DNA from: Nocardioides ferulae
Lineage (GTDB): Bacteria; Actinomycetota; Actinomycetes; Propionibacteriales; Nocardioidaceae
Assembly (NCBI RefSeq): GCF_003660455.1
Contig: NZ_QZVR01000014.1
Span: 19,047 to 83,046, forward strand
Direction: 5' to 3'
DNA: 64,000 nucleotides
The position numbers and the translations under genes were made by a program. This document shows positions 1-8,420 of the stretch, piece by piece. A model generated the notes under the pieces. That model was not told the DNA's origin, did no database searches, and saw only the letters and a list, made by a program, of their open reading frames with translations. Numbering within the stretch: position 1 is the stretch's first letter; the number at the start of each line of letters is the position of its first letter.

Positions 1-26
1 TTCACGTTCGCCGACTTGCTGGGCAT
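1..26 (-). CDS. 5' end of a small protein gene, cut by the window edge
   Basis: Only the first eight codons and part of the ninth are inside the window, reading MPSKSANV. The start is supported by a strong ribosome site (GGAGG) about 5 bases before the ATG on the minus strand. The beginning resembles a family of short, charged actinobacterial proteins that start MPSKSANVKNEK, but this is recall from eight residues and cannot be tested here. It is divergent from the P450 gene. Confidence 0.4.
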
Positions 27-143
27 GACTGCCTCCTGAGCTCTTCGGATTCTCGTGTCCGACTCCGGTACCCGGGTTGCGGGTCCTCATGACCGCCGAG
101 GGCGGCGCCGCATGATCGCCACCGCCACGGGAACCGATCGGGC

Positions 144-1355
144 ATGACCGATCTCGCCATCCGGCTGAAGACCCAGGGCTTCCGCGCCGTCGAGACCGAC
201 CGTCAGGCGCGCCGCGGCGGTGACAGCTACGAGTCCCGTCTCCTGGGGCGCCGCGCGGTCGTCCTGGGCGGCGAGGCCGGTGCTCGCCTCTTCTACGACG
301 AGCGCCTGGTCTCACGGGCCGGTGCGATCCCGCCGCCGCTGGGCTGGCTGCTGTTCGGCCGGGGAGCCCTGCACGCGCTCGACGACGAGGCACACCGCCG
401 CCGCAAGCTCCCGCTCCTCGACGTGCTCGCGCCCGGTCCGACGGCACCGCTCGTCGGCGCGGTGGCCACCCGGCTGGAGCAGGCGGTGCCTGCATGGGGC
501 CGCCGCGAGGTGCGGCTCTTCCCGGAGCTCGCCAACATCTACGGCACCGCCGCCCTCGGTTGGGCCGGCATCGAGTGCCCCGCCCGCGAGGCCACCCACT
601 GGAGCCTGGAGCTGGCTCGCATCGTCGACGGGTTCGGCTTCGCCGGCTCCGCCTACCCGCGCGCCTGGCTGGCACGTCGCCGCTTCGAGCGCTGGGCGGC
701 CGGCCTGGTCGACCGGACCCGCGCCGGAGAGCTGACCCCTCCCGAGGGGTCGGCGCTCGCCGTGCTGGCCGGGGGCGACCTGGACCGGCACACCGCCGCC
801 GTCGAGCTCGGGAACCTGCTGCGACCGACGGTCGCGGTCGCCTGGTTGGGCACCTTCGCGGCGCTCGCTCTCGACGAGCAGCCGCAGTGGCGGGAGCGGC
901 TGACCGCACCCGACGGCGACCGCGACCGGCTCGCCTTCGCGCACGAGGTGCGGCGCACCACCCCCTTCGCCCCGGCCCTCGCCGGCCGGGCCCGGGCCGC
1001 TGCCCGGCACGAGGGCGTCGCCGTGCGCGCCGGTGACCAGCTGATCCTCGACGTGCGGGGCATCAACACCGACCCGCGGCTCTGGAACGCGCCCGAGCGG
1101 TTCCGTCCCGAGCGGTTCCTCGACCTCGAGCCCGGTGCGTTCGCGATGGTGCCGCAGGGCGGCGGTCATCCCAGTGGCCACCGGTGCCCGGGCGAGCCGC
1201 TGACCCTGCGCCTGCTGGCCGAGACGCTGCGGGTGCTCGCCGCGACCGACTACACCGTGGCCTCCGCTCGCGCGGTCGACCTCTCGCGCATCCCGACGCT
1301 GCCGCCCGAGGGGCTGCGCCTCACCGGGGTCCGGCAGCGCGTGCCGGCGCAGTGA
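144..1355 (+). CDS. Cytochrome P450, CYP152-like fatty-acid peroxygenase
   Basis: A 403-residue heme protein. The cysteine-ligand region reads PQGGGHPSGHRCPGEPLTL near residue 345, and the preceding FRPERF block is the usual meander. The extended PQGGGxxxxGHRCPGE form, the Arg-rich FAPALAGRARA stretch and the DVRGINTDPRLWNAPERF segment match the CYP152 family, which uses hydrogen peroxide to hydroxylate or decarboxylate fatty acids without a redox partner. No ferredoxin or reductase gene is adjacent, consistent with that. A zinc alcohol dehydrogenase follows 55 bp downstream and may act on an alcohol or aldehyde product. Substrate and regiochemistry cannot be read from the sequence. Confidence 0.85.
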   Translation: MTDLAIRLKTQGFRAVETDRQARRGGDSYESRLLGRRAVVLGGEAGARLFYDERLVSRAGAIPPPLGWLLFGRGALHALDDEAHRRRKLPLLDVLAPGPTAPLVGAVATRLEQAVPAWGRREVRLFPELANIYGTAALGWAGIECPAREATHWSLELARIVDGFGFAGSAYPRAWLARRRFERWAAGLVDRTRAGELTPPEGSALAVLAGGDLDRHTAAVELGNLLRPTVAVAWLGTFAALALDEQPQWRERLTAPDGDRDRLAFAHEVRRTTPFAPALAGRARAAARHEGVAVRAGDQLILDVRGINTDPRLWNAPERFRPERFLDLEPGAFAMVPQGGGHPSGHRCPGEPLTLRLLAETLRVLAATDYTVASARAVDLSRIPTLPPEGLRLTGVRQRVPAQ

Positions 1356-1410
1356 CGTCGGCCCCCGACCCCCATTTTCCGAGACACCCACCGATCGACG
1401 AGGAGCAGAT

Positions 1411-2595
1411 GTGAAGGCAGTCACCTGGCACGGCCGCAAGGACATGCGGGTCGAGGAGGTCCCCGACCCGACGATCCAGGAACCGACCGACGTGATCGTC
1501 CGGATCACCTCGACCGCCCTGTGCGGCTCCGACCTGCACCTGTACGACCCCCTGACGCCGTTCATGACCCCCGGCGACGTGGTCGGTCACGAGCCGATGG
1601 GCATCGTGGAGGCGGTCGGGGCCGAGGTCACCTCGCTGAAGATCGGTGACCGGGTCGTGGTGCCGTTCAACGTCAGCTGTGGCACCTGCTGGATGTGCGG
1701 GCAGGGCCTGCACAGCCAGTGCGAGACCACCCAGAACCGCGAGCACGGCACCGGTGCCAGCCTGTTCGGCTACAGCAAGCTCTACGGCCAGGTCCCCGGC
1801 GGCCAGGCCGAGCTGCTGCGGGTACCGTTCGGCGACACCCTGCCGATCAAGGTTCCCGACGGCCCGCCGGACGAGCGGTTCCTGTTCCTCTCCGACGTGC
1901 TGCCCACGGCCTGGCAGGCCGTCGAGTACGCCGCCGTCCCCGACGACGGCACGCTGCTGGTGCTCGGCGCCGGGCCGATCGGCGACATGGCCGCCCGGAT
2001 CGCCAAGCACCGGGGGCTGCGGGTGATCAGCGTCGACCGGGTGCCCGAGCGGCTGGCCCGGGTGGCGAACCGCGGGGCCGAGATCATCGACCTCGAGGAG
2101 GCGGGCGGCGACGTCCCGGACCGGGTGCGCGAGCTGACCGGTGGCCGTGGCGCGGACTCGGTCATCGACGCCGTCGGTCTCGAGGCACACGGCTCGCCGC
2201 TGGCCGAGGCGGCGATGAAGGCGCTGGCCCTGCTGCCGAAGAAGATGCAGGGAGCGGTGATGACCAACGCCGGCGTCGACCGGCTCGAGGCGCTCTACCT
2301 CGCCTTCGAGTCGGTGCGCCGCGGTGGCACGGTCTCGATCTCGGGGGTCTACGGCGGCGCCGCCGACCCCATTCCGATGTTCCAGCTCTTCGACAAGCAG
2401 CTGCAGCTGCGCATGGGCCAGGCCAACGTGCGGCGCTGGAGCGACGACATCCTGGCCCTGCTGCAGGAGGACACCGACCACCTCGGCGTCGAGGACTTCG
2501 CCACCCACCGACTCCCGCTGGAGGAGGCGCCGAACGCCTACGCGACGTTCCAGGCCAAGGAGGACGGCATGGTCAAGGTGGTCTTCAAGCCCTGA
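1411..2595 (+). CDS. Zinc-dependent alcohol dehydrogenase (MDR family, formaldehyde-dehydrogenase-like)
   Basis: A 394-residue medium-chain dehydrogenase. Visible are the catalytic-zinc Cys in TALCGSDLHLYD, the GHEPMGIVEAVG block, a structural-zinc cysteine cluster (CGTCWMCGQGLHSQC), and a Rossmann segment LLVLGAGPIGDMAARIAK. The long loop after the structural zinc and the overall length fit glutathione-independent formaldehyde dehydrogenase-like and threonine-dehydrogenase-like proteins. The GTG start has a GAGGAG ribosome site 5 bases upstream. It probably oxidises an alcohol or aldehyde with NAD(P); the substrate is unknown. A strong inverted repeat just after the gene may end its transcript. 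Confidence 0.85.
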   Translation: MKAVTWHGRKDMRVEEVPDPTIQEPTDVIVRITSTALCGSDLHLYDPLTPFMTPGDVVGHEPMGIVEAVGAEVTSLKIGDRVVVPFNVSCGTCWMCGQGLHSQCETTQNREHGTGASLFGYSKLYGQVPGGQAELLRVPFGDTLPIKVPDGPPDERFLFLSDVLPTAWQAVEYAAVPDDGTLLVLGAGPIGDMAARIAKHRGLRVISVDRVPERLARVANRGAEIIDLEEAGGDVPDRVRELTGGRGADSVIDAVGLEAHGSPLAEAAMKALALLPKKMQGAVMTNAGVDRLEALYLAFESVRRGGTVSISGVYGGAADPIPMFQLFDKQLQLRMGQANVRRWSDDILALLQEDTDHLGVEDFATHRLPLEEAPNAYATFQAKEDGMVKVVFKP

Positions 2596-2597
2596 GC

Positions 2598-3116
2598 GTG
2601 AGCCTGCCCCGGTCGTCGCTGCACGACGTCGACACACGAACCCCGCCGCACGCCCTGTGGGTGCGGCGGGGGTTCGTGCTCGTGCTGGCCGCCTTCGTGG
2701 CGGCCGGACTGAGCGGCGTCCTGGGCGTTCGCACGGCCACCACGACCGCCACCTCCGAGGACTGGCGGCTGGAGTTGCGTCACGCAGCGGTCGCCCGAGC
2801 CGGCCTCGACGTGCCGTGGGAGGTCACGATCGAGCACGTCGGGGGATTCACCGACGACGTCGTCCTGTCCGTCACGGGCGACTACCTCGACATCTACGAG
2901 ACCCAGGGGTTCGCCCCGGAGCCGGTGGAGATGGTCCGCGACGGCAGCACGCTCTACCTCACCTTCGCGCCGCCGCCCGCCGGCGAGACGTTCGTCGTGT
3001 CCTACGACGCCTACATCCAGCCGGCCAGTCAACGAGGGGCGAAGGCCACCCTGAGCGTCCTCGACGGCGACGTTCCCGTGGTCTCCCTCGACTTCGAGAC
3101 CAGGCTGCTGCCGTGA
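2598..3116 (+). CDS. Hypothetical single-pass membrane or exported protein
   Basis: Encodes up to 172 residues with one hydrophobic segment (about residues 23-45, FVLVLAAFVAAGLSGVLG) and then a beta-rich extracellular-looking domain that ends at the stop. No family recognised. The GTG start used here lies 2 bp after the dehydrogenase stop; a second in-frame GTG at 2661 would start the protein just before the hydrophobic segment. A perfect-looking hairpin covers the first codons, so the true start may be the later one. The following gene begins 31 bp downstream. Confidence 0.6.
   Translation: MSLPRSSLHDVDTRTPPHALWVRRGFVLVLAAFVAAGLSGVLGVRTATTTATSEDWRLELRHAAVARAGLDVPWEVTIEHVGGFTDDVVLSVTGDYLDIYETQGFAPEPVEMVRDGSTLYLTFAPPPAGETFVVSYDAYIQPASQRGAKATLSVLDGDVPVVSLDFETRLLP
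2635..2678 (+). terminator. Strong inverted repeat after the alcohol dehydrogenase gene
   Basis: The left arm, from 2635 to 2651, and the right arm, from 2661 to 2678, are complementary over 17 bases with one bulged G and a 9-base loop. The arms are CACGAACCCCGCCGCAC and its near-exact reverse complement. It lies 40 bp after the dehydrogenase stop and over the first codons of the next frame, without a T-run. It could be a terminator, an mRNA-stabilising stem or an attenuating structure. Confidence 0.5.
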
Positions 3117-3147
3117 GCCGCGGTGTGCGGCGGGGAGGTGCGGCCCC

Positions 3148-3630
3148 ATGGAGATCGTGATCCGGGCCCTGGTGATGTTCCTGTTCCTGTGGGCGATCAC
3201 CCGGGCCGTCGGCCGGTCGACGCTGGGTGAGCTCAGCACCTTCGAGCTGCTGCTCTTCGTGACGATGGGCGACCTCGTGCAGCAGTCGATCACCCAGCAG
3301 GACTACTCCGTGACGGCCGGGGTCCTCGCCGTCGGCACCTTCGCGCTGCTCACCGTGGTGCTGTCGTGGACCCAGTGGCGCTTCCCGCGGACCCGGTCGG
3401 TGCTCACCGGCCGGCCGGTGCTCGTGCTCCGTGACGGCAGGCCGCTGGAGGAGGCGATGCGGCGGCAGCGGCTCTCCGTGGCCGACCTGCTCGTCGCAGC
3501 CCGCGAGCAGGGCATCCGCCGCACCGCCGACATCGAGTACGCCGTGCTCGAGGCCGACGGCCGGATGTCGTTCTTCACCCGCGGCGACGACGCCGACGGC
3601 GCGGCCGACAAGCCGCCCGAGGGCGAGTGA
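3148..3630 (+). CDS. DUF421 (YetF-like) membrane protein
   Basis: A 160-residue protein with three N-terminal membrane segments in the first about 75 residues, followed by a cytoplasmic domain. The conserved GRSTLGELSTFELLLFVTMGDL stretch and the RPVLVLRDGRPLEEAMRR region match the DUF421/YetF family, whose members in Bacillus are linked to spore and membrane physiology but whose biochemical role is not established. The C-terminal tail is charged. It follows the membrane-anchored hypothetical gene and may share its transcript. Confidence 0.8.
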   Translation: MEIVIRALVMFLFLWAITRAVGRSTLGELSTFELLLFVTMGDLVQQSITQQDYSVTAGVLAVGTFALLTVVLSWTQWRFPRTRSVLTGRPVLVLRDGRPLEEAMRRQRLSVADLLVAAREQGIRRTADIEYAVLEADGRMSFFTRGDDADGAADKPPEGE

Positions 3631-3666
3631 GCGGACCGTCGAGCCGCCGCGCGGTCTCGTGACGTC

Positions 3667-4152
3667 TCACTCCATCAGCAGTGCCGCCAGGGTGCCGCCG
3701 AGTTCGTAGGCCGCCTCGCGCTCGGGCTGTCCGACCTCGCCGAGGACCTCCAGCACCGGCGCCGCCTGGCGCCAGGGCAGCGCCTGCACGATCGACTGCA
3801 CCGAGCGCACCGCGCCGGTCGTGTCGTAGCGGCCGTGGACCCACAGCCCGTAGGGCTTGCGGCCGCCCGTGCCCGAGCCGGCCGACCCGTCGTCGGAGAG
3901 CGCCCCGCCGGCGTCGAGGAAGATCGTGTCGAAGAAGTGCTTCAGTGCGCCGGACATGTAGCCGAAGTTGGCAGTAGTGCCCAGCAGATATCCCTCGGCG
4001 GCGAGCACGTCGTCCGCGGTCGCCGCCAGGGCGGGACGGACCACGAGGTCGACCCCGCTCACGGCGTCATCGCGGGCCCCGGCGAGCACCGAGTCGGTGA
4101 GGGCCTGGACCGAGGCGGTGGGTGAGTGATGGACGCACAGCAGGCGGGGCAT
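3667..4152 (-). CDS. Flavodoxin-like / NADPH-dependent FMN reductase family protein
   Basis: A 161-residue cytoplasmic protein with a flavodoxin fold. The N-terminal strand and phosphate loop region reads LLCVHHSPTASVQALTD, and the FMN-contact loop YLLGTTANFGYMSGALKHFF is typical of the NADPH-dependent FMN reductase / WrbA-like group. Partner and substrate are unknown. Its start codon lies inside the first codons of the divergent glycosyltransferase frame, so one of the two starts may need revision; the start here is the better supported. Confidence 0.75.
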   Translation of the reverse strand: MPRLLCVHHSPTASVQALTDSVLAGARDDAVSGVDLVVRPALAATADDVLAAEGYLLGTTANFGYMSGALKHFFDTIFLDAGGALSDDGSAGSGTGGRKPYGLWVHGRYDTTGAVRSVQSIVQALPWRQAAPVLEVLGEVGQPEREAAYELGGTLAALLME

Positions 4153-5646
4153 GCCACCACCCTAGGTCGGAGTCCGGGGCGTGCCGGCCGTCATCGTGCC
4201 CCGAGGGCGGCGTGGTTGCCGGGCCTGCTCCACCGCGCTGTCGGCCTGTTCATCGTCGGCTCCGCCCTCACCGGGGCTGGGCTGCTGTGGTGGGCGGTCT
4301 CGGCCAGCACGCCGCAGGCGGTGCAGAGGCCGACCCAGGGGGTGGTCCTGGGGGTGTGGCGGGTGCTCTACGACACCCAGGCGCCCTCGACGCCGGTGCT
4401 GCTGGCCGCCGCCGGGCTGGCCCTGATCTTCGCCGCGGGGGTGGCGGGGGCGGAGCGCCGGATCGCGAACCGGGCCCGGCGCAGCGACGACGGGCGGCGG
4501 ATGCCGCTGGCGCCCAAGGTCGTGATGGCGCAGACCCGCGGTGTCTACGCCGGCCCGGTCACGGTCACCGTGCTGGTCCCGGCCCACAACGAGGAGGCGT
4601 GCCTGGCCCAGACCCTCGGGGCGCTGCTGCAGCAGTCGCATCGGCCCGAGCGGGTGGTGGTGGTCGCCGACAACTGCACAGACGCCACCGTGCCGATCGC
4701 CCGCGCCATGGGCGTCGAGGTGATCGAGACCGTGCACAACGCCCACAAGAAGGCCGGGGCGCTCAACCAGGCGCTGCGTCAGATCCTGCCCGGCCAGGGC
4801 GACAACGACGCGATCATGGTGATGGACGCCGACACGACGCTCGACGACGGGTTCCTCGAGCACGCCGTGGGCTGGATGACGCGGGATCGCGCGCTGATGG
4901 CGATCGGGGGCCTCTTCTACGGCGAGCAGGGCTGCGGGCTGCTGGGCCTGTTCCAGCGCAATGAGTACACCCGCTACTCCCGGGACCTGCGCCGGCGGCG
5001 CGGGCGGCTCTTCGTGCTCACCGGCACCGCGTCGATGTTCCGGCCGCGCGCGATGCGCACGGTGGCCGCGGAGCGCGGTCGGAGTCTGCCCGGGGTGCCC
5101 GGTGACGTGTACGACACCTTGGTGCTGACCGAGGACAACGAACTGACGCTCGCGCTGAAGTGTCTGGGGGCACTGGTGATCTCGCCGCCGGAGTGCACGG
5201 TGGTCACCGAGGTGATGCCGACCTGGTCCGCGCTGTGGGCGCAGCGGCTGCGCTGGCAGCGCGGCGCGCTGGAGAACCTCAGCGCCTACGGACTGCGCCC
5301 GCAGACGTTCCGCTACTGGGCGCAGCAGTTGGGCATCGGCTACGGCGTGATCGCGCTGTCGACCTACCTGCTGATGATCGGGCTGATGGTGCTCTCGCTG
5401 GACACCTGGGTGTGGTTCCCGTTCTGGCTCGGAATCGGTGGGCTGTTCGTCGTCGAGCGGCTGGTCAGCGTCTGGCGCGGGGGGTGGCCGGCGCGGGTGC
5501 TGTCGCTGTCGCTGTTCCCCGAGCTGTTCTACGCGCTGTTCCTGAACCTGGTCTTCCTCAAGGGGATCCTGGACATCTCGCTGAACCGCGAGGCCGCGTG
5601 GAAGCACGTGGTCGTGTCGGCCACCGGTGTGCGGGTGGGCCAGTGA
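4129..5646 (+). CDS. Membrane glycosyltransferase, GT2 family
   Basis: About 505 residues. Two membrane segments (about residues 30-50 and 80-105) precede a GT-A catalytic domain with VTVLVPAHNEE, a VMDADTTL motif (DxD), a TEDNELTL motif and QRLRWQRGALENL, the QxxRW signature of processive beta-glycosyltransferases. At least two C-terminal membrane helices follow. This architecture fits cellulose/chitin/hyaluronan-synthase-like enzymes that use a nucleotide sugar and export a polysaccharide. The start is uncertain: ATG at 4129 overlaps the divergent flavodoxin gene, and a TTG at 4216 lies just before the first membrane helix. The product sugar cannot be told. Confidence 0.85.
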   Translation: MDAQQAGHATTLGRSPGRAGRHRAPRAAWLPGLLHRAVGLFIVGSALTGAGLLWWAVSASTPQAVQRPTQGVVLGVWRVLYDTQAPSTPVLLAAAGLALIFAAGVAGAERRIANRARRSDDGRRMPLAPKVVMAQTRGVYAGPVTVTVLVPAHNEEACLAQTLGALLQQSHRPERVVVVADNCTDATVPIARAMGVEVIETVHNAHKKAGALNQALRQILPGQGDNDAIMVMDADTTLDDGFLEHAVGWMTRDRALMAIGGLFYGEQGCGLLGLFQRNEYTRYSRDLRRRRGRLFVLTGTASMFRPRAMRTVAAERGRSLPGVPGDVYDTLVLTEDNELTLALKCLGALVISPPECTVVTEVMPTWSALWAQRLRWQRGALENLSAYGLRPQTFRYWAQQLGIGYGVIALSTYLLMIGLMVLSLDTWVWFPFWLGIGGLFVVERLVSVWRGGWPARVLSLSLFPELFYALFLNLVFLKGILDISLNREAAWKHVVVSATGVRVGQ

Positions 5647-5665
5647 CCGGGCCACGGTGGTCGCC

Positions 5666-5872
5666 GTGACCTGGTGGGGCATCCTGCTGCCGGAGTCGCT
5701 GGTGCAGTCCCGAGGTTTCGCTGTGCTCTCGGCCTTCGTCGCGATCAACACCGTGATGTACGTCGCGCTCGCGGTCGGCAAGACCCTGCCCAAGGTCTAT
5801 CCGCGTGACTGGCTCCCGCGGCGCTACCGACGGGGGGAGACCCGGAGCATCGATCCCGACGCCCCCGCCTAG
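5666..5872 (+). CDS. Small hypothetical membrane protein
   Basis: Encodes about 68 residues starting VTWWGILLPESL, with one hydrophobic segment (about residues 15-38) followed by a basic tail with RDWLPRRYRRG. It starts within about 20 bp of the glycosyltransferase stop and is probably cotranscribed; an accessory role in the glycosyltransferase complex is possible but only inferred from position. Upstream in-frame GTGs at 5627 and 5657 are alternative starts. Confidence 0.5.
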   Translation: MTWWGILLPESLVQSRGFAVLSAFVAINTVMYVALAVGKTLPKVYPRDWLPRRYRRGETRSIDPDAPA

Positions 5873-5901
5873 GCGCCTCGGTGGCCTGGGCTGGCCTTGC
5901 C

Positions 5902-6987
5902 CTAGCGGTCGACGGAGGTCTCGGACGGCGATCCCTCCGCCTGCTGACGCAGCTCACGGCCCCGGGCGATGTCCTCGGCCTCCTTCTTCTCCGCCTTGGC
6001 GATGTTGCGGGTGTCGCGCGGCGGCAGCTGGATGGTCTCCTCGGCCGGCAGCCCCGACTGCAGCTCTCGGCCACGCTCGAGCTCGGCGTCGAGCTCGGCC
6101 CCGAACAGGAGCGCGATGTTGGTCAGCCACAGCCACAGCAGGAACGCGATGACACCACCGAGAGCGCCGTAGGTCTTGTCGTAGGAGGAGAAGTTCGAGA
6201 CGTAGAAGCCGAACCCGGCGGAGAGGAGCACCCAGGTCAGGATCGCCAGCATCGCGCCGAGGCTGATCCAGCGGAACTTGGGCTGCTTGACGTTCGGGGT
6301 GGCGTAGTAGAGCAGCGCCACCATCAGCACGACGAGGGCGGCCAGCACCGGCCACTTGGCGATGTTCCAGGCCAGCACCACGCCGTCGCCGAGCTCGAGC
6401 GCCTTGCCGACCGACTCGGCGACCGGACCGGACACGACCAGCATCAGCGTCGACACGGCCGCCAGCACCACGAGGAGGGCCGTGAGCAGCAGCATCGCCG
6501 GCCGCAGCTTCCAGACGGGGCGGCCCTCCCGGATCTCGTAGACCCGGTTCATCGCACGCCCGAACGCGCCGACGTAGCCGCTGGCCGACCACAGCGCACC
6601 GGCGAGACCGAGGATCAGCGCCACCCCGGCGGACTGGTTGCCGGCCAGGTCGAGCAGTGGCCCTTCGATGTCCTCGACCATGCTGCCGCCGCCGAGGTCG
6701 CGGACGATGTCGAGCAGCGTCTCCACCGATGTGGTGCCCTGGCCGACCAGTCCGAGCACGGAGGTGAGGGCGATCGCCGCGGGGAAGAGCGCGAGCACGC
6801 CGTAGTAGGTGAGCGCGGCGGCCAGGTCGGTGCACTGGTCGTCGCCGAACTCGCGCACGGTCTTGCGCAGCACGTAGCGCCACGACGGCTTCGTCAGGTC
6901 GGTCGGTGAGTCGGGCTTGCCCTCGTCGTCGGGGTCGGCGTCGGGATGGGGTCGCCCGGTCAGCGGCTCCTGCGTGTGGCGGCTCAT
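5902..6987 (-). CDS. YihY/virulence factor BrkB family membrane protein
   Basis: About 361 residues, starting MSRHTQEPLTGR. Six membrane segments are spread between residues about 55 and 300, with the family's AALTYYGVLALFPAAIAL motif in the first and an FLLWLWLTNIALLFGAELDAE block near the end. The family was once annotated as ribonuclease BN in error; its function is a membrane protein of unknown activity. The C-terminal tail is charged and ends in the cytoplasm. An upstream in-frame codon at 7074 would add 29 residues with no similarity to a usual N-terminus, so the inner ATG is preferred. Confidence 0.85.
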   Translation of the reverse strand: MSRHTQEPLTGRPHPDADPDDEGKPDSPTDLTKPSWRYVLRKTVREFGDDQCTDLAAALTYYGVLALFPAAIALTSVLGLVGQGTTSVETLLDIVRDLGGGSMVEDIEGPLLDLAGNQSAGVALILGLAGALWSASGYVGAFGRAMNRVYEIREGRPVWKLRPAMLLLTALLVVLAAVSTLMLVVSGPVAESVGKALELGDGVVLAWNIAKWPVLAALVVLMVALLYYATPNVKQPKFRWISLGAMLAILTWVLLSAGFGFYVSNFSSYDKTYGALGGVIAFLLWLWLTNIALLFGAELDAELERGRELQSGLPAEETIQLPPRDTRNIAKAEKKEAEDIARGRELRQQAEGSPSETSVDR

Positions 6988-7110
6988 GACGCAGAGGTAC
7001 CCGCGGCATCGAGCCGGCACGCCTGCGGCGAGCCGGGGCGGGCGGCACGAGCCGACCACACCGGCCGGCGTCACAGATTGGGCTGTCCCCGCGCGGGGTA
7101 CGGAGCGGTC

Positions 7111-7164
7111 ATGAGTGTGAACCTGGTCCGTGACCTTGCGGCCGTCGGCGAGAACCGGTGCTGA
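7111..7164 (+). CDS. Possible 17-residue upstream peptide
   Basis: An ATG frame of 17 codons (MSVNLVRDLAAVGENRC) whose TGA overlaps the GTG start of the next gene in the string GTGCTGA. This arrangement would allow translational coupling. The peptide itself has no recognisable function and may simply be chance. Confidence 0.25.
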   Translation: MSVNLVRDLAAVGENRC

Positions 7165-8162
7165 CCCCGAAGGCGCGCGGCGCGCTGAGCGCCGCCGTCA
7201 ACGAGGCCCTGTGCGCCGGCCTCGCCGACGACCGGTGCGACTGGCCCGTCGCCGAGTCCGGCGACGACGCCGCGCTGACCCTGTGGACGCTCTACGAGCT
7301 GCACTACCGCGGCTTCGAGGATCTCGCCGACGAGAGCCTCGAGTGGCACCCCGAGCTGCTCCGTCTGCGTCGGCTGCTCGAGCGTGACCTGGAGAGGCGT
7401 CTGCGCGAGCGCTACTCGGCGTACGCCCCACATCGCAGCGCCGACTTCGCCGACGACCTGTTCGCCTACGTCAGCTCGCACGACGGTGCGTCGGTGGCCG
7501 CGCACGTGCACCGGCACGCCGACCGTGAGCAGGTGCTCGACCTGCTGCGGGTCCGCTCGATCTACCACCTGAAGGAGGCCGACCCCACGGCGTGGGTGGT
7601 CCCGCGGCTGCCGGTGGGGCCCAAGGCGGCGCTGGTCGAGCTCCAGTACGACGAGTACGGCGTCGGCGATCCGAACCGGCTGCATGCCCACCTGTGGGCA
7701 CTCGGCATGGAGGCGGCGGGGCTGCGCGCCGACTACGGCGCCTACCTCGACGAGGTGCCGCTGGAGGTCCTCGAGCAGAACAACGCCATGTCGCTGTTCG
7801 GCCTGCACCGGCGGCTGCGCGGCGCTGCGCTGGGACACCTGGCGGCCTTCGAGGCCACCAGCTCGATGCCGTCGCGGCGGATGGCGCAGGGGCTGGAGCG
7901 GCTGGGGCTCCCGGCGGAGATCGTCGACTACTACACCGAGCACGTCGAGGCAGACGCCGTGCACGAGCAGCTGGCCGTGCGCAACATCTGCGGCCGGCTG
8001 GTCGAGGTCGAGCCGGGCGTGGCCGACGACGTCTTCTTCGGAGCGTTCACCTGCCTGGACCTCGAGGACCGCTTCGCGCGATGGATGCTCGCCCAGTGGG
8101 GCGTGAGCGAGGGCCAGGACCCCGACGAGGAGCGCGACGTCGCTCCGGGGAGTGCGGCGTGA
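7158..8162 (+). CDS. Iron-containing redox enzyme family protein (heme-oxygenase-like diiron fold)
   Basis: A 334-residue, mostly helical protein. The LYELHYRGFEDL helix, the VELQYDEYGVGDPNRLHAHL helix and the EHVEADAVHEQLAVRNI helix carry the Glu/His residues expected of a heme-oxygenase-like diiron oxidase (HDO) fold. Members of this superfamily perform diverse oxygen-dependent cleavages and desaturations; the reaction of this one is unknown. It overlaps the next gene, a CDGSH iron-sulfur protein, by 4 bp (GTGA), so the two are almost certainly made together. The start GTG is inside the end of a 17-codon frame. Confidence 0.8.
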   Translation: MLTPKARGALSAAVNEALCAGLADDRCDWPVAESGDDAALTLWTLYELHYRGFEDLADESLEWHPELLRLRRLLERDLERRLRERYSAYAPHRSADFADDLFAYVSSHDGASVAAHVHRHADREQVLDLLRVRSIYHLKEADPTAWVVPRLPVGPKAALVELQYDEYGVGDPNRLHAHLWALGMEAAGLRADYGAYLDEVPLEVLEQNNAMSLFGLHRRLRGAALGHLAAFEATSSMPSRRMAQGLERLGLPAEIVDYYTEHVEADAVHEQLAVRNICGRLVEVEPGVADDVFFGAFTCLDLEDRFARWMLAQWGVSEGQDPDEERDVAPGSAA

Positions 8163-8374
8163 GCGAGAGCCGGACCTTCGAGCACCCCGACATCGTGCTG
8201 TGTCCCGGCGGGCCGATGCTGCTGCGCGGGGACCACGTGATCCAGGACGCCGACGGCGTCAGTCACCGCACCGAGCGGCCGGTCAGCGCCGTCTGCCGCT
8301 GCAGTCGCTCGGCGAGTCTCCCGTGGTGCGACGGCACGCACAAGGTGCTGCCGGAGAAGCTGCGGCCGACCTGA
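8159..8374 (+). CDS. CDGSH-type iron-sulfur protein
   Basis: A 71-residue protein whose C-terminal half carries CRCSRSASLPWCDGTH, the C-x-C-x-S-x3-P-x-C-D-G-x-H signature that binds a [2Fe-2S] cluster through three cysteines and one histidine. Such proteins transfer electrons or clusters. The 4-bp overlap with the upstream diiron-type enzyme suggests that it supplies electrons or iron-sulfur clusters to it; this is inference from gene order. Confidence 0.85.
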   Translation: MSESRTFEHPDIVLCPGGPMLLRGDHVIQDADGVSHRTERPVSAVCRCSRSASLPWCDGTHKVLPEKLRPT

Positions 8375-8420
8375 GCCCGAGCCCGGCGACACCCTGGGTC
8401 AGCTTGAGGGCCAGACGGGG

